Shown piece by piece: positions 8,696 to 16,512 of a stretch of DNA of 64,000 bases. The notes under the pieces are model-generated. The model did not search any database, was not told the origin of the DNA, and was given only the letters and a program-made list of their open reading frames with translations. The stretch's first letter is position 1. The number at the start of each line of letters is the position of its first letter. This DNA is from Bradyrhizobium arachidis (GTDB lineage Bacteria; Pseudomonadota; Alphaproteobacteria; Rhizobiales; Xanthobacteraceae): assembly GCF_015291705.1 (NCBI RefSeq), contig NZ_CP030050.1, forward strand, positions 7,130,001 to 7,194,000, written 5' to 3'. The position numbers were made by a program, and so were the translations under genes.

Positions 8696-8824
8696 GATGA
8701 TCCTCAGTCCCCGTTACAGGCGGACCCCGACGTATCCGAAATCACTCAACATAGAATTAGCGGGAAGCAACTGGTCGGCAGGTGCCATTAACGTTTCATT
8801 GACCATAAAAAACTAAGAAAAATC

Positions 8825-10621
8825 ATGCGGCTAGCGAACCTTTACCGGCTCATGGGAATTTCTCCGTTGAACTACGGAGAGCGGTTCGTCACCCAGGTTG
8901 CAAAGCGGCATGTCCTCGCCGCGCTGGCGTTCGCGGCACCAATTCTTACGGGCGTTCCGCAGGCTTTCGCGCAGCAGGCGAACCAGCCCGGCTTCGATCC
9001 GCGACAGCCGGAGAAATACTTTGAAAACCAATCCGAACAGGAATCGCTGAGACGTCCTGCGGTCAGACTGCCGACGGTTGGCCAGCCCAACACCGGCGGC
9101 GACACCAGGCCGCAATTCGTCCTGCGCGGCGTCACTGTCAGCGGCGCCCATGCCATTTCCGACGATCGCATCGCTACGGTCTATCAATCTTATCTCGGCA
9201 AGAAGGTCTCGCAGGCCGACCTCGCCGCGATCGCAGGCGCGATCAGCGATCTCTATCGCGCCGCCGGCTTCCACTTAAGCCGCGCGATCGTGCCGTCGCA
9301 GGACATCGCCGACGGTCGTGTCCGCGTCCAGGTGATCGAAGGCGCCATCGTGGACGCCGAGCTGAAAGGCGACGGCGCCGAGCAGTTCGGCGTGAGGCCG
9401 ATGCTCGCTCCGGTTCTGGCCGAACAGCCGTCGCGCCTCGCAACGCTCGAACGCCAGCTCTTCCTGATCAACGGCAGGCCGGGTGTCCGGATCACCGATA
9501 CCGCGCTCGAGGAGATTGGCGGCGCGACCGGCCGCTTCCGTCTCACGGTCTATGTCAAGACCTGGCACGTTTTCACGTCGTTCGGTCTGGACAATCTCGG
9601 CTCGTCCTCGGTCGGCCCCTGGCAGACCTACGCGACCGGCGCGTTCAACTCCTATCTCACGCCCGGCGACACGCTGGCGGTCAACCTGTCGACCATTGCC
9701 AACGATCCACGCGAACTCGGCTTTGCGCGCCTCTCCTATGACGCGCCTGTTGGCGTCGACGGCGTGCGTCTCGGCGCGTCGGTCCTGTACAGCGCGGTGC
9801 GGCCGGGCGACGCCCGCCGCCTCGACAGCGACATCACCACGACCGAGGCTTTCGAGCTACGTGCCGGCATCGTGCCGTTGCAGTCGCAATCCTCCACGCT
9901 GACGCTGACAGCGGCGACGACCTTCAGCAACGTCTCCGAGCACGATGTTTACGGCCCCTGGTACAACGACCACATCAGGACCGCGAGCCTGACCGCCGAC
10001 TACCGGCTGCAGGATCGCTTCGGCGGCACCAATTTCACGACAATGACCTACCGCCAGGGCCTCGACATCTTCGGCGCCTCGCATTTCGACGACGATCTCT
10101 TGTCGCGCGACGGCGCGTCCTCGAACTTCTCCGTGCTGAATTTCTGGTTCACGCGGTATCAGACGCTGAACGACGCCTGGTCGCTCAAGCTCTCGGCGGC
10201 AAGCCAGACCGCATCGCGGCCGCTGTTCACCTCGCAGCAATTCTATCTCGGCGGCGCGGCCTTCGGCCGAGGCTACGGCGCGGCCGAGATCAGCGGCGAC
10301 AACGGTCTTGCCGGCTCGCTCGAAGTGCGCTTCGACCAGAAGCTGAATTTCCGCTACTGGAGCGGCTATCAACTCTACGCCTTTGGCGACGCTGGCGCGG
10401 TCTGGAACGACGGCTACCGTCTGGGCGACGGCCTCTCGCTGACATCGGCCGGGGCCGGCGTGCGGTTCTTCCTGCCGGACGATTTCCTGGCCGATTTCGG
10501 CGTGGCCGTCCCCTTGAGCTACCGGGCGCCGGACAACGAGCGCCGCAGCCCGCGTTTCCTGTTCACGTTGTCGAGCGCGTTCAGGCTCTGCCCAGAACAC
10601 GGCACGGGCGGCTGCCTCTAG
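8825..10621 (+). CDS. TpsB-type outer-membrane secretion protein (ShlB/FhaC/HecB family)
   Basis: This 598-residue protein of the Omp85/TpsB superfamily has a signal sequence at about residues 28-50 (VLAALAFAAPILTGVPQAFA) and a POTRA domain near 95-175 (FVLRGVTVSGAHAISDD, ending GRVRVQVIEG). The rest is a beta barrel with the loop-6 motif as FGRGY. It should export one cognate TpsA exoprotein across the outer membrane, but no TpsA gene is in the window. The last strand (RFLFTLSSAFRL) is followed by about ten extra residues including two cysteines instead of ending in an aromatic. No good ribosome site precedes 8825; an ATG at 8852 is a possible alternative start. It is divergent from the FecR gene across 129 bases. 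Confidence 0.85.
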   Translation: MRLANLYRLMGISPLNYGERFVTQVAKRHVLAALAFAAPILTGVPQAFAQQANQPGFDPRQPEKYFENQSEQESLRRPAVRLPTVGQPNTGGDTRPQFVLRGVTVSGAHAISDDRIATVYQSYLGKKVSQADLAAIAGAISDLYRAAGFHLSRAIVPSQDIADGRVRVQVIEGAIVDAELKGDGAEQFGVRPMLAPVLAEQPSRLATLERQLFLINGRPGVRITDTALEEIGGATGRFRLTVYVKTWHVFTSFGLDNLGSSSVGPWQTYATGAFNSYLTPGDTLAVNLSTIANDPRELGFARLSYDAPVGVDGVRLGASVLYSAVRPGDARRLDSDITTTEAFELRAGIVPLQSQSSTLTLTAATTFSNVSEHDVYGPWYNDHIRTASLTADYRLQDRFGGTNFTTMTYRQGLDIFGASHFDDDLLSRDGASSNFSVLNFWFTRYQTLNDAWSLKLSAASQTASRPLFTSQQFYLGGAAFGRGYGAAEISGDNGLAGSLEVRFDQKLNFRYWSGYQLYAFGDAGAVWNDGYRLGDGLSLTSAGAGVRFFLPDDFLADFGVAVPLSYRAPDNERRSPRFLFTLSSAFRLCPEHGTGGCL

Positions 10622-10773
10622 CCGCGCGAACCGCCGCCGTCGCATGCCTTGATGCGGCCCTTTTGCGGCGCTTCTCACAGACTTGCCTAAATTTAATCCC
10701 GTAACCTGCTCACGATCGCTCGATCCGGGAGTTCCCAATGACCATGTTCAGCCGAAAGTGATTGAGACGGACC

Positions 10774-11604
10774 ATGAAAAGGGTGTTTGCAATCCTGGCG
10801 TTCCTTTGCGTTCTCGGCGTCGGCCAGTATTTCGTGGTCAGCCGGTTCGCGATCCGCCATGAGACGTTGTCCTTGTTCGACGCCTCCCGCCAGCGGCCGA
10901 TCTCGGTCGAGATCGCGGTGCGGCGCGATTACGAGAACAAGGCCAATCTCGGCCTCTGGAAGCTCCCGCTTGCCGTCATCAGCAACGGCAACACCGTCAA
11001 GGCCACCGAGTATTCCTTCCTTGCCAACGTGCTCGCCGCGCGTGGCTATCTCGTTGCCAGCCTCCAGCAAGACCTGCCGAGCGATCCGCCATTGATGACC
11101 CATGTCGGCCAGCAATATGTCGGCCGGCGCGAGGTCTATATTCGCTGCGAGGCCAACATCCTCTTCACGCTGGGCGAGTTGAAGCGGCGGCAGGAGAACG
11201 TCGATTACGACCACATCACCCTCGTCGGGCATTCCAATGGCGGCGACGTCTCCATGTATGTCGCCCATCAGCATCCGGAGCTGGTGTCGAAGGTGATCAC
11301 GCTCGACAATTTGCGGGTGCCTTTCGTGCTCAGCGACCATTTGAAGATTTTGTCGTTCCGCTCCAAGGATCCGCACTTCCAGACCGATCCCGGCGTGCTG
11401 CCGACGCCGGAAGAGGCGAAGGCGCGCGGCATCGACATCGTCCATACCGGCGCACAGCACACCGAGATGAGCGATCGCGGCCCCGACGCGGTCAAGGAGA
11501 AGATCCAGGCAACGCTCGACCGCTTCCTGCGCGACAGCGCCAGCAGCGCGCTCGCACCGGCCGACACGAGAAGCCCGATGATCATGAATCCGGGCGACTA
11601 CTAG
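10774..11604 (+). CDS. Alpha/beta hydrolase, membrane-anchored or exported
   Basis: This 276-residue protein begins with a hydrophobic helix (VFAILAFLCVLGVGQYFVV) that acts as signal or anchor. The nucleophile elbow is GHSNGGD (about residue 151) and the likely catalytic histidine is in GAQHTEMSD (about 230), so it is a serine hydrolase of the alpha/beta fold, probably periplasmic. The substrate cannot be told. The ATG at 10774 was preferred over a TTG four codons upstream. No operon partner is evident: the phasin gene downstream is on the other strand. Confidence 0.75.
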   Translation: MKRVFAILAFLCVLGVGQYFVVSRFAIRHETLSLFDASRQRPISVEIAVRRDYENKANLGLWKLPLAVISNGNTVKATEYSFLANVLAARGYLVASLQQDLPSDPPLMTHVGQQYVGRREVYIRCEANILFTLGELKRRQENVDYDHITLVGHSNGGDVSMYVAHQHPELVSKVITLDNLRVPFVLSDHLKILSFRSKDPHFQTDPGVLPTPEEAKARGIDIVHTGAQHTEMSDRGPDAVKEKIQATLDRFLRDSASSALAPADTRSPMIMNPGDY

Positions 11605-12033
11605 CCGGGTGCGCCTTGCGGCAGATCAAGGCCGCACCGGGCAGGCCGCGATAGCAAGAGCCTCACCATCCCGGAGAGGCCCGTGTCGCACCTGATCGAA
11701 AGCGTTCATACGGAAAGTCTTGAACTGCCCGGGGCAAAAACGCCGGGATTCGCGCGGCCGATCTATCGTTCGGTCCGCAGGCTGCTGCGGGCGATCATCG
11801 CTCGCATCGATCTCTCGCAATTTCCGCGATCGTGCTGCGGGTGAGTGCGATGCTTGGCGCGTGTGCCGCAACATGCAAATCCCTGCCGGAGGACCGACAG
11901 GGATCAGCAGAAAGGATGACGGACGGCGAATGGATCCATTCGGTGGCCCGTCATGGACCTGCACCAGCATCGAAATGCGGATCGCGGCGTCAGGCAAGAT
12001 CAATTTGTGGGCACGCCCTGGACGAGCAGAGAA
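11605..12033. other. Intergenic region without a supported gene
   Basis: These 429 bases separate the alpha/beta hydrolase from the convergent phasin gene. Open frames on both strands are short, have no ribosome sites and give arginine- and serine-rich translations typical of non-coding high-GC DNA. No clear terminator hairpin with a T-run, tRNA or repeat was found. Confidence 0.5.
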
Positions 12034-12375
12034 TCAGGACTTGCCCTTGCCCGGCTGCATGAAGCTGCCGGTCATCTGGCGCATGTGATCTCCGGCGCTG
12101 GTGAACTGGCTGCGCAGGAAGTCGGACTGGATTCGCATGGCTTCCTGAAGGTCGGTGGCATGGACGAGCTTGCGTGCATGCTCGAAGGCCGACTTCATGT
12201 TCTGCTCGGTGAAAGCGAGCGCCTGCTTCGAGACCTCGGTGCCCGCTCCGGGAACCGACGTCATTGATTTGGTGGCAGCGTCGAAAAACATGCCGAAGGC
12301 CTTTTCGGCCTGGTCAATCGTCTTCTCGGCCAAGTCGCGCAGTTCGGCCGGAACTTCGAGCTTCGGTTCGATCAT
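12034..12375 (-). CDS. Phasin family protein
   Basis: The 113-residue product has the helical, coiled-coil-prone pattern of phasins: AEKTIDQAEKAFGMFFDAA, then FTEQNMKSAFEHARKLVHA and LQEAMRIQSDFLRSQF. Such proteins coat polyhydroxyalkanoate granules in the cytoplasm and control their number and size. A strong ribosome site (GGGAGGAG) lies eight bases before the ATG. It is a single gene with no polymer synthase or depolymerase next to it. The C-terminus is a short basic tail (PGKGKS). Confidence 0.85.
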   Translation of the reverse strand: MIEPKLEVPAELRDLAEKTIDQAEKAFGMFFDAATKSMTSVPGAGTEVSKQALAFTEQNMKSAFEHARKLVHATDLQEAMRIQSDFLRSQFTSAGDHMRQMTGSFMQPGKGKS

Positions 12376-12518
12376 GGTCGCACTCCTCCCTTTTTCTTAA
12401 CTAATTACCACACTTGCCCAATCGGCTGCCAGCGGCCAGACCCGGACAAACGTCGTCCGGCGGTCCGGCTGCTGGCAGGAAACGAAGGACAAGGCGTAAG
12501 ACCGGCGCGCCGCCAGGC

Positions 12519-12704
12519 TCAGGACAGGGGGTGTTCGGGGAGGGTTTCTTCGGTGGCGAGGTCTTCGACGAGCTTAATGACCTCGAAGCGCTGTCGAGGC
12601 GCGAGCTTCAGAAACGCGCGGAGCAGGCGCAGGCTTTCGACGGTGCCGCTTGCTGGGGCGCCGAGCTTGAGGTGCAGTTCAGCCGCGAAATTGAGGTTTT
12701 TCAT
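12519..12704 (-). CDS. Small hypothetical protein (61 aa)
   Basis: The start at 12704 (MKNLNFAAELHLKLGAPASG) was chosen over one 17 codons upstream because the purine-rich AGGTGCGAG directly precedes it and the upstream extension looks non-coding. The chain is soluble, with one predicted helix around ESLRLLRAFLKLAP and a second in RFEVIKLVEDLATEE. It lacks a signal peptide. No family was recognised. Confidence 0.5.
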   Translation of the reverse strand: MKNLNFAAELHLKLGAPASGTVESLRLLRAFLKLAPRQRFEVIKLVEDLATEETLPEHPLS

Positions 12705-13091
12705 CTCGCACCTATGACAAGCATCGGCATTCGTGATCCGATATCGAGGCCCCACTCAGAGCCGAACGCCATGACCGAACGTCGCGGTGACGGTCAGTTG
12801 GCGGCCGGGTGGCCCCGTCGGGTAGCACGCTGAACGACATATCCGAACGGACGGGCTCAACCAATCAGGTTGCAATTATGCCAAGAAACAACCCATCCGG
12901 CAAGTCCAACCATCGACCTAGCGATGCTTCGTCCGCATCGGACCATGGCAATTCCGGATAACAGGAATATCGATCCTCGTCACCCACCTGCGTCAAGAAG
13001 CAACATTAATCACGCACGGAGCCTCAATCGCTGTCAATCGGCACAGCGTTTCACGGTGTTTCCGATGTGAACGGGGATGGACGAGGTCAGA
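12705..13091. other. Intergenic region without a supported gene
   Basis: These 387 bases lie between two minus-strand genes. The only frame of any length (plus strand, from 12870) has no ribosome site and an implausible composition. The 3' part must hold the end of the downstream secreted-protein gene's transcript, and the 5' part the promoter of the 61-residue gene. No strong promoter match was found. Confidence 0.45.
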
Positions 13092-13556
13092 TTAAAGTTT
13101 CTTCAGAGTATACACGTAATTGTTGAGTCCGACCTCGGCGGTTGTATCGTCGACGAAATGAACGTCGATCTCGCAGCCGGTCTCCAGCGTCCTGATCGTC
13201 GCGCCAGTGAAGCCGAGCGAGGCGGCAAGCGCCTTGGGAACGGCTTTCTTGTCGGCGCGCTGCATCTCGTCGAACGCTCCCTGGAAGATCATGTCGGGAG
13301 TGTAGTCCGCCACCTTGTACTGTGGCTTCGCGCAGGCAAAGGGCCGTGGCCCCGATATCTCTTTCGCCTTGAAGACAACCGCCTTGCCCATCAGCCGCGT
13401 CCGCTCGATGTCGTCAGGCTTGCGGTGTGGATCGGCCCATGGTGCGACCGTCGCGGTCGTGAAGGTCCAGCTGCCAACGTAGAAGGGATCGGCGGCCGCA
13501 GCCGGGAGGGCCATACCCAGCCACGCCAGGAAGCAAACGATGCCGGTGATTTTCAT
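13092..13556 (-). CDS. Secreted hypothetical protein
   Basis: The chosen ATG at 13556 follows GAGGGA seven bases upstream and opens a good signal peptide (MKITGIVCFLAWLGMALPAA, cleavage after AAA). The mature part of about 135 residues begins ADPFYVGSWTFTTATVAPW and contains two cysteines that could pair in the periplasm. Its beta-rich start (GSWTF...) is reminiscent of small lipocalin-like proteins, but no family can be assigned. It lies divergent from another exported unknown, about 200 bases away. Confidence 0.55.
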   Translation of the reverse strand: MKITGIVCFLAWLGMALPAAAADPFYVGSWTFTTATVAPWADPHRKPDDIERTRLMGKAVVFKAKEISGPRPFACAKPQYKVADYTPDMIFQGAFDEMQRADKKAVPKALAASLGFTGATIRTLETGCEIDVHFVDDTTAEVGLNNYVYTLKKL

Positions 13557-13754
13557 CTGACGGTCCCTCAAGCTCTCGGCCTTGGACTCGCCTTCCTGCA
13601 TCGAGGTTCATCGCTGCGGATATGTTTCTGCCCGTGAACCGCCATTCAAGATCGCGCGACAAAGCGGTTGCGGAACGGCCACGCGGATCACGGGCGCCAT
13701 GGCCGATGGACTCAAAATCGATTCGGGCGCGCCTCAGCACCAAAGGACGACGGC

Positions 13755-14111
13755 ATGCTTTCTCGCTGCGATCTCATCAAGGGCGCCGCGGTCGCGCTTT
13801 TCACCCTCTCGATACAAGGCGCATGGGCGCAGGAGACCAGGATGAATCTGTTCAAGATCGTCACCATCAAGGACGAAATCGTCATCGGATTGTCGGCGGA
13901 GGAGCTGCAGGCGCTCGGCGGCAATGATGCGAGCGCGGTTGCGCACGCGCTGGCGCAAAAGGGCGACCTCACCGTCTGGCAATACAACGTGCATCGCGGC
14001 CCAAGCGGCGAATTGCAGCAGGCGCCGACCGCCAAGATCGGGCTTCTGGCCAACGCCTCGCTCCGGGTCGAGCCCTACACGACCCCTTACCAGATCGTGC
14101 CGCACCCGTAA
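13755..14111 (+). CDS. Secreted hypothetical protein (118 aa)
   Basis: The ATG at 13755 has AAGGA eight bases upstream and starts a signal sequence (MLSRCDLIKGAAVALFTLSI, cleavage near AWA). The remaining chain of about 90 residues includes a short alpha segment (LSAEELQALGGNDASAVAHA) and a beta-rich end. No known family was recognised. It converges on the DUF6456-like gene 47 bases downstream. Confidence 0.55.
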   Translation: MLSRCDLIKGAAVALFTLSIQGAWAQETRMNLFKIVTIKDEIVIGLSAEELQALGGNDASAVAHALAQKGDLTVWQYNVHRGPSGELQQAPTAKIGLLANASLRVEPYTTPYQIVPHP

Positions 14112-14158
14112 GCGGCGGACCGGCACGCCTACGGCCGAAGACCGCAGGCGTGCCGTCA

Positions 14159-14734
14159 TCATTTGCGGCGGACTGCACGCTTCGTCCCCGCTTCCGTCGC
14201 AAACCCGTAGATCAGCGCCAGCCGGTCCAGGCATTCGCGAAAGCGCCGTGCAAAATAGTCGTTCCAGCGCTGCGTACGGACCGCGCGACGCTCTCCGATC
14301 TGGTCCATGGTGAGCCCCAGCACCAGCACGTCGTGCACCAGCGCCGCGCCGTCGGTGCCGAGCTCGCGCTCGACGCGGTTCAGCCGCAGCACCGCCTGGC
14401 GCTGGCTCTCGGTCAGAGGCTCGCGCGTGCTTGTACCATCGACATATTCGCGCGTCGTATCCACCGCCTGCGGCCCCCGCTCCGCCCTCTCCCAATCGTT
14501 CTGAAAGGCGCGTCCGCCGCGGTATTGCGCCTCGTCGATCTGATGGTGCGAATGCAGCCGGCCGAGCGGATCGCTGCGGACCGAGCGGATCGCCATGATC
14601 TTCTCGCCGGGATCGAGCGCCAATGGATTGTCGACCTCGACCTCGGCCACGTCGGCATTGAACGGCATCTCGCGCGAGCGCCGGTCATAGATCCCGGTCA
14701 ATTTGTAGGATTTGTTGCGTCGGGCACGTGCCAC
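14159..14734 (-). CDS. DUF6456-like protein, downstream of GcrA-family gene
   Basis: The start is a GTG with AGGAG seven bases upstream, giving 191 residues. The core DPLGRLHSHHQIDEAQYRGG and the C-terminal helices (RRFRECLDRLALIYGFA) match the pattern of the DUF6456 domain of alphaproteobacterial and phage proteins, which pairs a 'tolerates/enters first' helix block with a helical C-terminus. Its function is unknown; a DNA-binding or replication-linked role is inferred from relatives fused to helix-turn-helix parts. It lies 50 bases behind the GcrA-family gene on the same strand, so the two are probably co-transcribed under the S24-type repressor next door. Confidence 0.5.
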   Translation of the reverse strand: MARARRNKSYKLTGIYDRRSREMPFNADVAEVEVDNPLALDPGEKIMAIRSVRSDPLGRLHSHHQIDEAQYRGGRAFQNDWERAERGPQAVDTTREYVDGTSTREPLTESQRQAVLRLNRVERELGTDGAALVHDVLVLGLTMDQIGERRAVRTQRWNDYFARRFRECLDRLALIYGFATEAGTKRAVRRK

Positions 14735-14784
14735 TCGGATACTCCTTGCAGGATTGACGATTGGACAGGCAGATGGCCGCCAAC

Positions 14785-15318
14785 TCAGGCGGCGAAGACC
14801 AGCCTCAGCACGACGGGACCGGCCGTACGGGCGGGCGCAACTCCGGTCCGGCGCGTCAGGCGCGCATGCGGCGTGCAATAGCTGGAGCCTGGCTGGCGCG
14901 GATGTCCGCAGAAGGTGATCTCCTCCCCGTCCCTCTCGCCGCCATAGGGATAGCGGCAATCGCCGGCTGCAAGTTCAGCGAACGAGATCAGGCGCGGCTG
15001 GACGCCGACGCAGCGCAGCTTCACCCGTGCGGCGGGCTTCATCGCGGATTTCGGCGGCAGAATCAGGTTCGGCAATGCCGGGCGATGTGCCGAAAGCAAA
15101 CAGGTCTCGCCCGGCAAGCACGGCACGATCGGCGGACTCGTCACCCGCGCCGACCCGACAAGTCCGAGCCGCTTGACCCGGCCCGCCACGGCATTGCGCG
15201 TGTAAGCCGTTCCAAACCTTGCGTTAATCTCTCTCCCGATCTCCGCATAGGATAGTCCTTTGAGAAAATAGTCGCGAAGCGCGTCGGAGTGCTCCGACGG
15301 CCAATGACCCAGTTCCAT
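14785..15318 (-). CDS. GcrA-family transcription regulator
   Basis: This 177-residue protein has an N-terminal GcrA DNA-binding segment (MELGHWPSEHSDALRDYFLK, then LSYAEIGREINARF and TRNAVAGRVKRLGL). A proline-rich linker and a C-terminal zinc- or sigma-binding module (FCGHPRQPGSSYCTPHARL) follow. GcrA proteins bind sigma-70 RNA polymerase at methylated GANTC promoters and drive cell-cycle genes in alphaproteobacteria. The ATG at 15318 with AGGA was chosen over an upstream start. The divergent S24 repressor gene and a dyad inside the promoter make this look like a repressor-controlled paralogue rather than the housekeeping copy. Confidence 0.75.
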   Translation of the reverse strand: MELGHWPSEHSDALRDYFLKGLSYAEIGREINARFGTAYTRNAVAGRVKRLGLVGSARVTSPPIVPCLPGETCLLSAHRPALPNLILPPKSAMKPAARVKLRCVGVQPRLISFAELAAGDCRYPYGGERDGEEITFCGHPRQPGSSYCTPHARLTRRTGVAPARTAGPVVLRLVFAA

Positions 15319-15370
15319 GCTGCTGTCCTGTGATGCGCCTTCTCCGGTCGCACGACCGGAGGCGAGACAC

Positions 15371-15399
15371 ACATTCCGGTATTCCGAAGAGAGAGTCAA
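15371..15399 (-). promoter_or_regulatory. Predicted promoter of the GcrA-family gene with internal dyad
   Basis: On the minus strand TTGACT (15399-15394) is followed after 17 bases by GAATGT (15376-15371), a good -35 and a weak -10. The interval contains the dyad TTCGG-AATAC-CGGAA (15388-15374), which overlaps the -10. The same dyad type sits inside the other two promoters of this island. Confidence 0.5.
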
Positions 15400-15421
15400 G
15401 CAATAATTCTGATATTCATAA

Positions 15422-15451
15422 TTGCATTTATTCCGAATTCCGGACTACAAG
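15422..15451 (+). promoter_or_regulatory. Predicted promoter of the S24 repressor gene with internal dyad
   Basis: TTGCAT (15422-15427) and TACAAG (15446-15451) are spaced 18 bases apart. Between them lies TTCCG-AATTC-CGGAC (15431-15445), one base off the symmetric form seen downstream. The position suggests autorepression by the encoded repressor. Confidence 0.45.
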
Positions 15452-15483
15452 AGGGCAGCCGATGGGCAATCGAGGGAATCACC

Positions 15484-16092
15484 ATGTTGGACGTTGCGAT
15501 GATCGAGCGGGGCCTGGAGAAGACGGGCAAGAGCAAGGGCGGCCTGGCGGCGGCGATGGGCGTGCGGCCCGGCGCGGTGTCGGAGATCCTCGGCGGCGAG
15601 CGCCTCGTGAAAGCCTCCGAAATCATTCCGATCATGGAATATCTCGAGCTCAACCTCGCGCCGATCATGGGACGCGTCGGGGCCGGCGCGGTGATCGAGC
15701 CGGACTACGAACAGGTTCCGCCCGACGGGCTCGGCGACATCACGCTACCCTTCCCCATCATGGAAGAGACGATCGCATTCGAGATCGTGGGCGATTCGAT
15801 GCTGCCCAAATACGAGAGCGGCGACGTGATCGTGGTCTACAAGGACCAGCGTCATCCGCTGTCGAGCTTCTACGGCGAAGAGGCCGTGGTCCGGCTCAAG
15901 ACCGGGGAGCGCTATTTGAAGACCATCGAGCGGGGCAAATCCCCTTCCGTCGTCAATCTCACCAGCTTCAATGCCAAGCCGATCGTCGGCGTAAAGCTCG
16001 ACTGGGTCGGGGAAATCTGCCTCTCCATGCCCAAGGGGCAGCTCGAGCGGCTGCGCGCCAAATCGGCCCGCCCCCGCAAGAAAGGCAAATAG
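15484..16092 (+). CDS. HTH-type S24 family repressor/peptidase
   Basis: This 202-residue protein has an N-terminal XRE-like helix-turn-helix (about residues 4-55: LEKTGKSKGGLAAAMGVRPG) and a C-terminal LexA/CI-type S24 peptidase domain. The catalytic serine is in VGDSMLPKYESGD (about residue 106) and the general-base lysine in RYLKTIERG (about 142). Such repressors cleave themselves when RecA filaments form, releasing their targets. It differs from LexA, whose helix-turn-helix is of winged type. It is divergent from the GcrA-family gene and upstream of a 91-codon gene, and dyads of one type lie in all three promoters, so it probably controls this whole island. Confidence 0.85.
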   Translation: MLDVAMIERGLEKTGKSKGGLAAAMGVRPGAVSEILGGERLVKASEIIPIMEYLELNLAPIMGRVGAGAVIEPDYEQVPPDGLGDITLPFPIMEETIAFEIVGDSMLPKYESGDVIVVYKDQRHPLSSFYGEEAVVRLKTGERYLKTIERGKSPSVVNLTSFNAKPIVGVKLDWVGEICLSMPKGQLERLRAKSARPRKKGK

Positions 16093-16102
16093 GGGCGATC
16101 GA

Positions 16103-16127
16103 GCGATTTCCGATTTTTGGAAATCGC
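16103..16127. promoter_or_regulatory. Operator-like dyad upstream of the 91-codon gene
   Basis: Perfect 9-base arms GCGATTTCC (16103-16111) and GGAAATCGC (16119-16127) flank a 7-base centre. The core TTCCG-ATTTT-TGGAA matches the dyads in the three nearby promoters. It lies just behind the S24 gene and could also fold as a weak transcript hairpin. Confidence 0.55.
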
Positions 16128-16129
16128 GC

Positions 16130-16158
16130 TTGACTTAATTCCGTTTTTCGGAAATACT
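16130..16158 (+). promoter_or_regulatory. Sigma-70-type promoter with embedded operator
   Basis: TTGACT (16130-16135) and AATACT (16153-16158) are spaced exactly 17 bases. The perfect dyad TTCCG-TTTTT-CGGAA (16139-16153) fills the spacer, the classical place for a repressor. Transcription would begin near 16165, upstream of the ATG at 16198, which supports that start. Confidence 0.65.
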
Positions 16159-16197
16159 CTGCCGCGCTTCGGACGAGGGGCGCGGCAGGATCGTTTC

Positions 16198-16473
16198 ATG
16201 CAGTATTTCGTCGTGATGATCGACTACGGACGGCGCGGCCGCGAGGCGATCGTCGATCCCGAAATCACGCGGCGCGAGGTCATCTCGCGCATCGTCTCGG
16301 GTGAATACCAGAACATCTCGTTCATCCACGAGATCGCAGAGAACTCGGTCGAGGACGTCACCGAGGCCATCCTGACCGAGGCCACCCTCCCCCAGATCGC
16401 GCCCGAAGATGTCGATCTCCAGGCGATCCTGCTCGATCACGCCCGCGACCTGCGCAAGCACGAGCGGGCGTGA
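16198..16473 (+). CDS. Hypothetical 91-residue protein under putative S24 control
   Basis: The ATG at 16198 was chosen because the promoter with its embedded dyad ends at 16158, ruling out the longer frame from 16117; AGGA lies nine bases before it. The product is acidic and soluble, opening MQYFVVMIDYGRRGREAIVD, with a helical C-terminal half (SVEDVTEAILTEATL, LLDHARDLRKHERA). No family was recognised. As the only gene after the strongest dyad-bearing promoter it may be a damage-induced effector. Confidence 0.6.
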   Translation: MQYFVVMIDYGRRGREAIVDPEITRREVISRIVSGEYQNISFIHEIAENSVEDVTEAILTEATLPQIAPEDVDLQAILLDHARDLRKHERA

Positions 16474-16512
16474 CGCAGGAATAGCGAGCCTGCGCCAACG
16501 CCCAACGGGAGA

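Noticed and set aside
16103..16127. Dyad behind the S24 gene read as a Rho-independent terminator
   Set aside because: The stem is AT-rich with its T-run in the loop rather than after it, and its core matches the promoter dyads, so an operator is the better reading.
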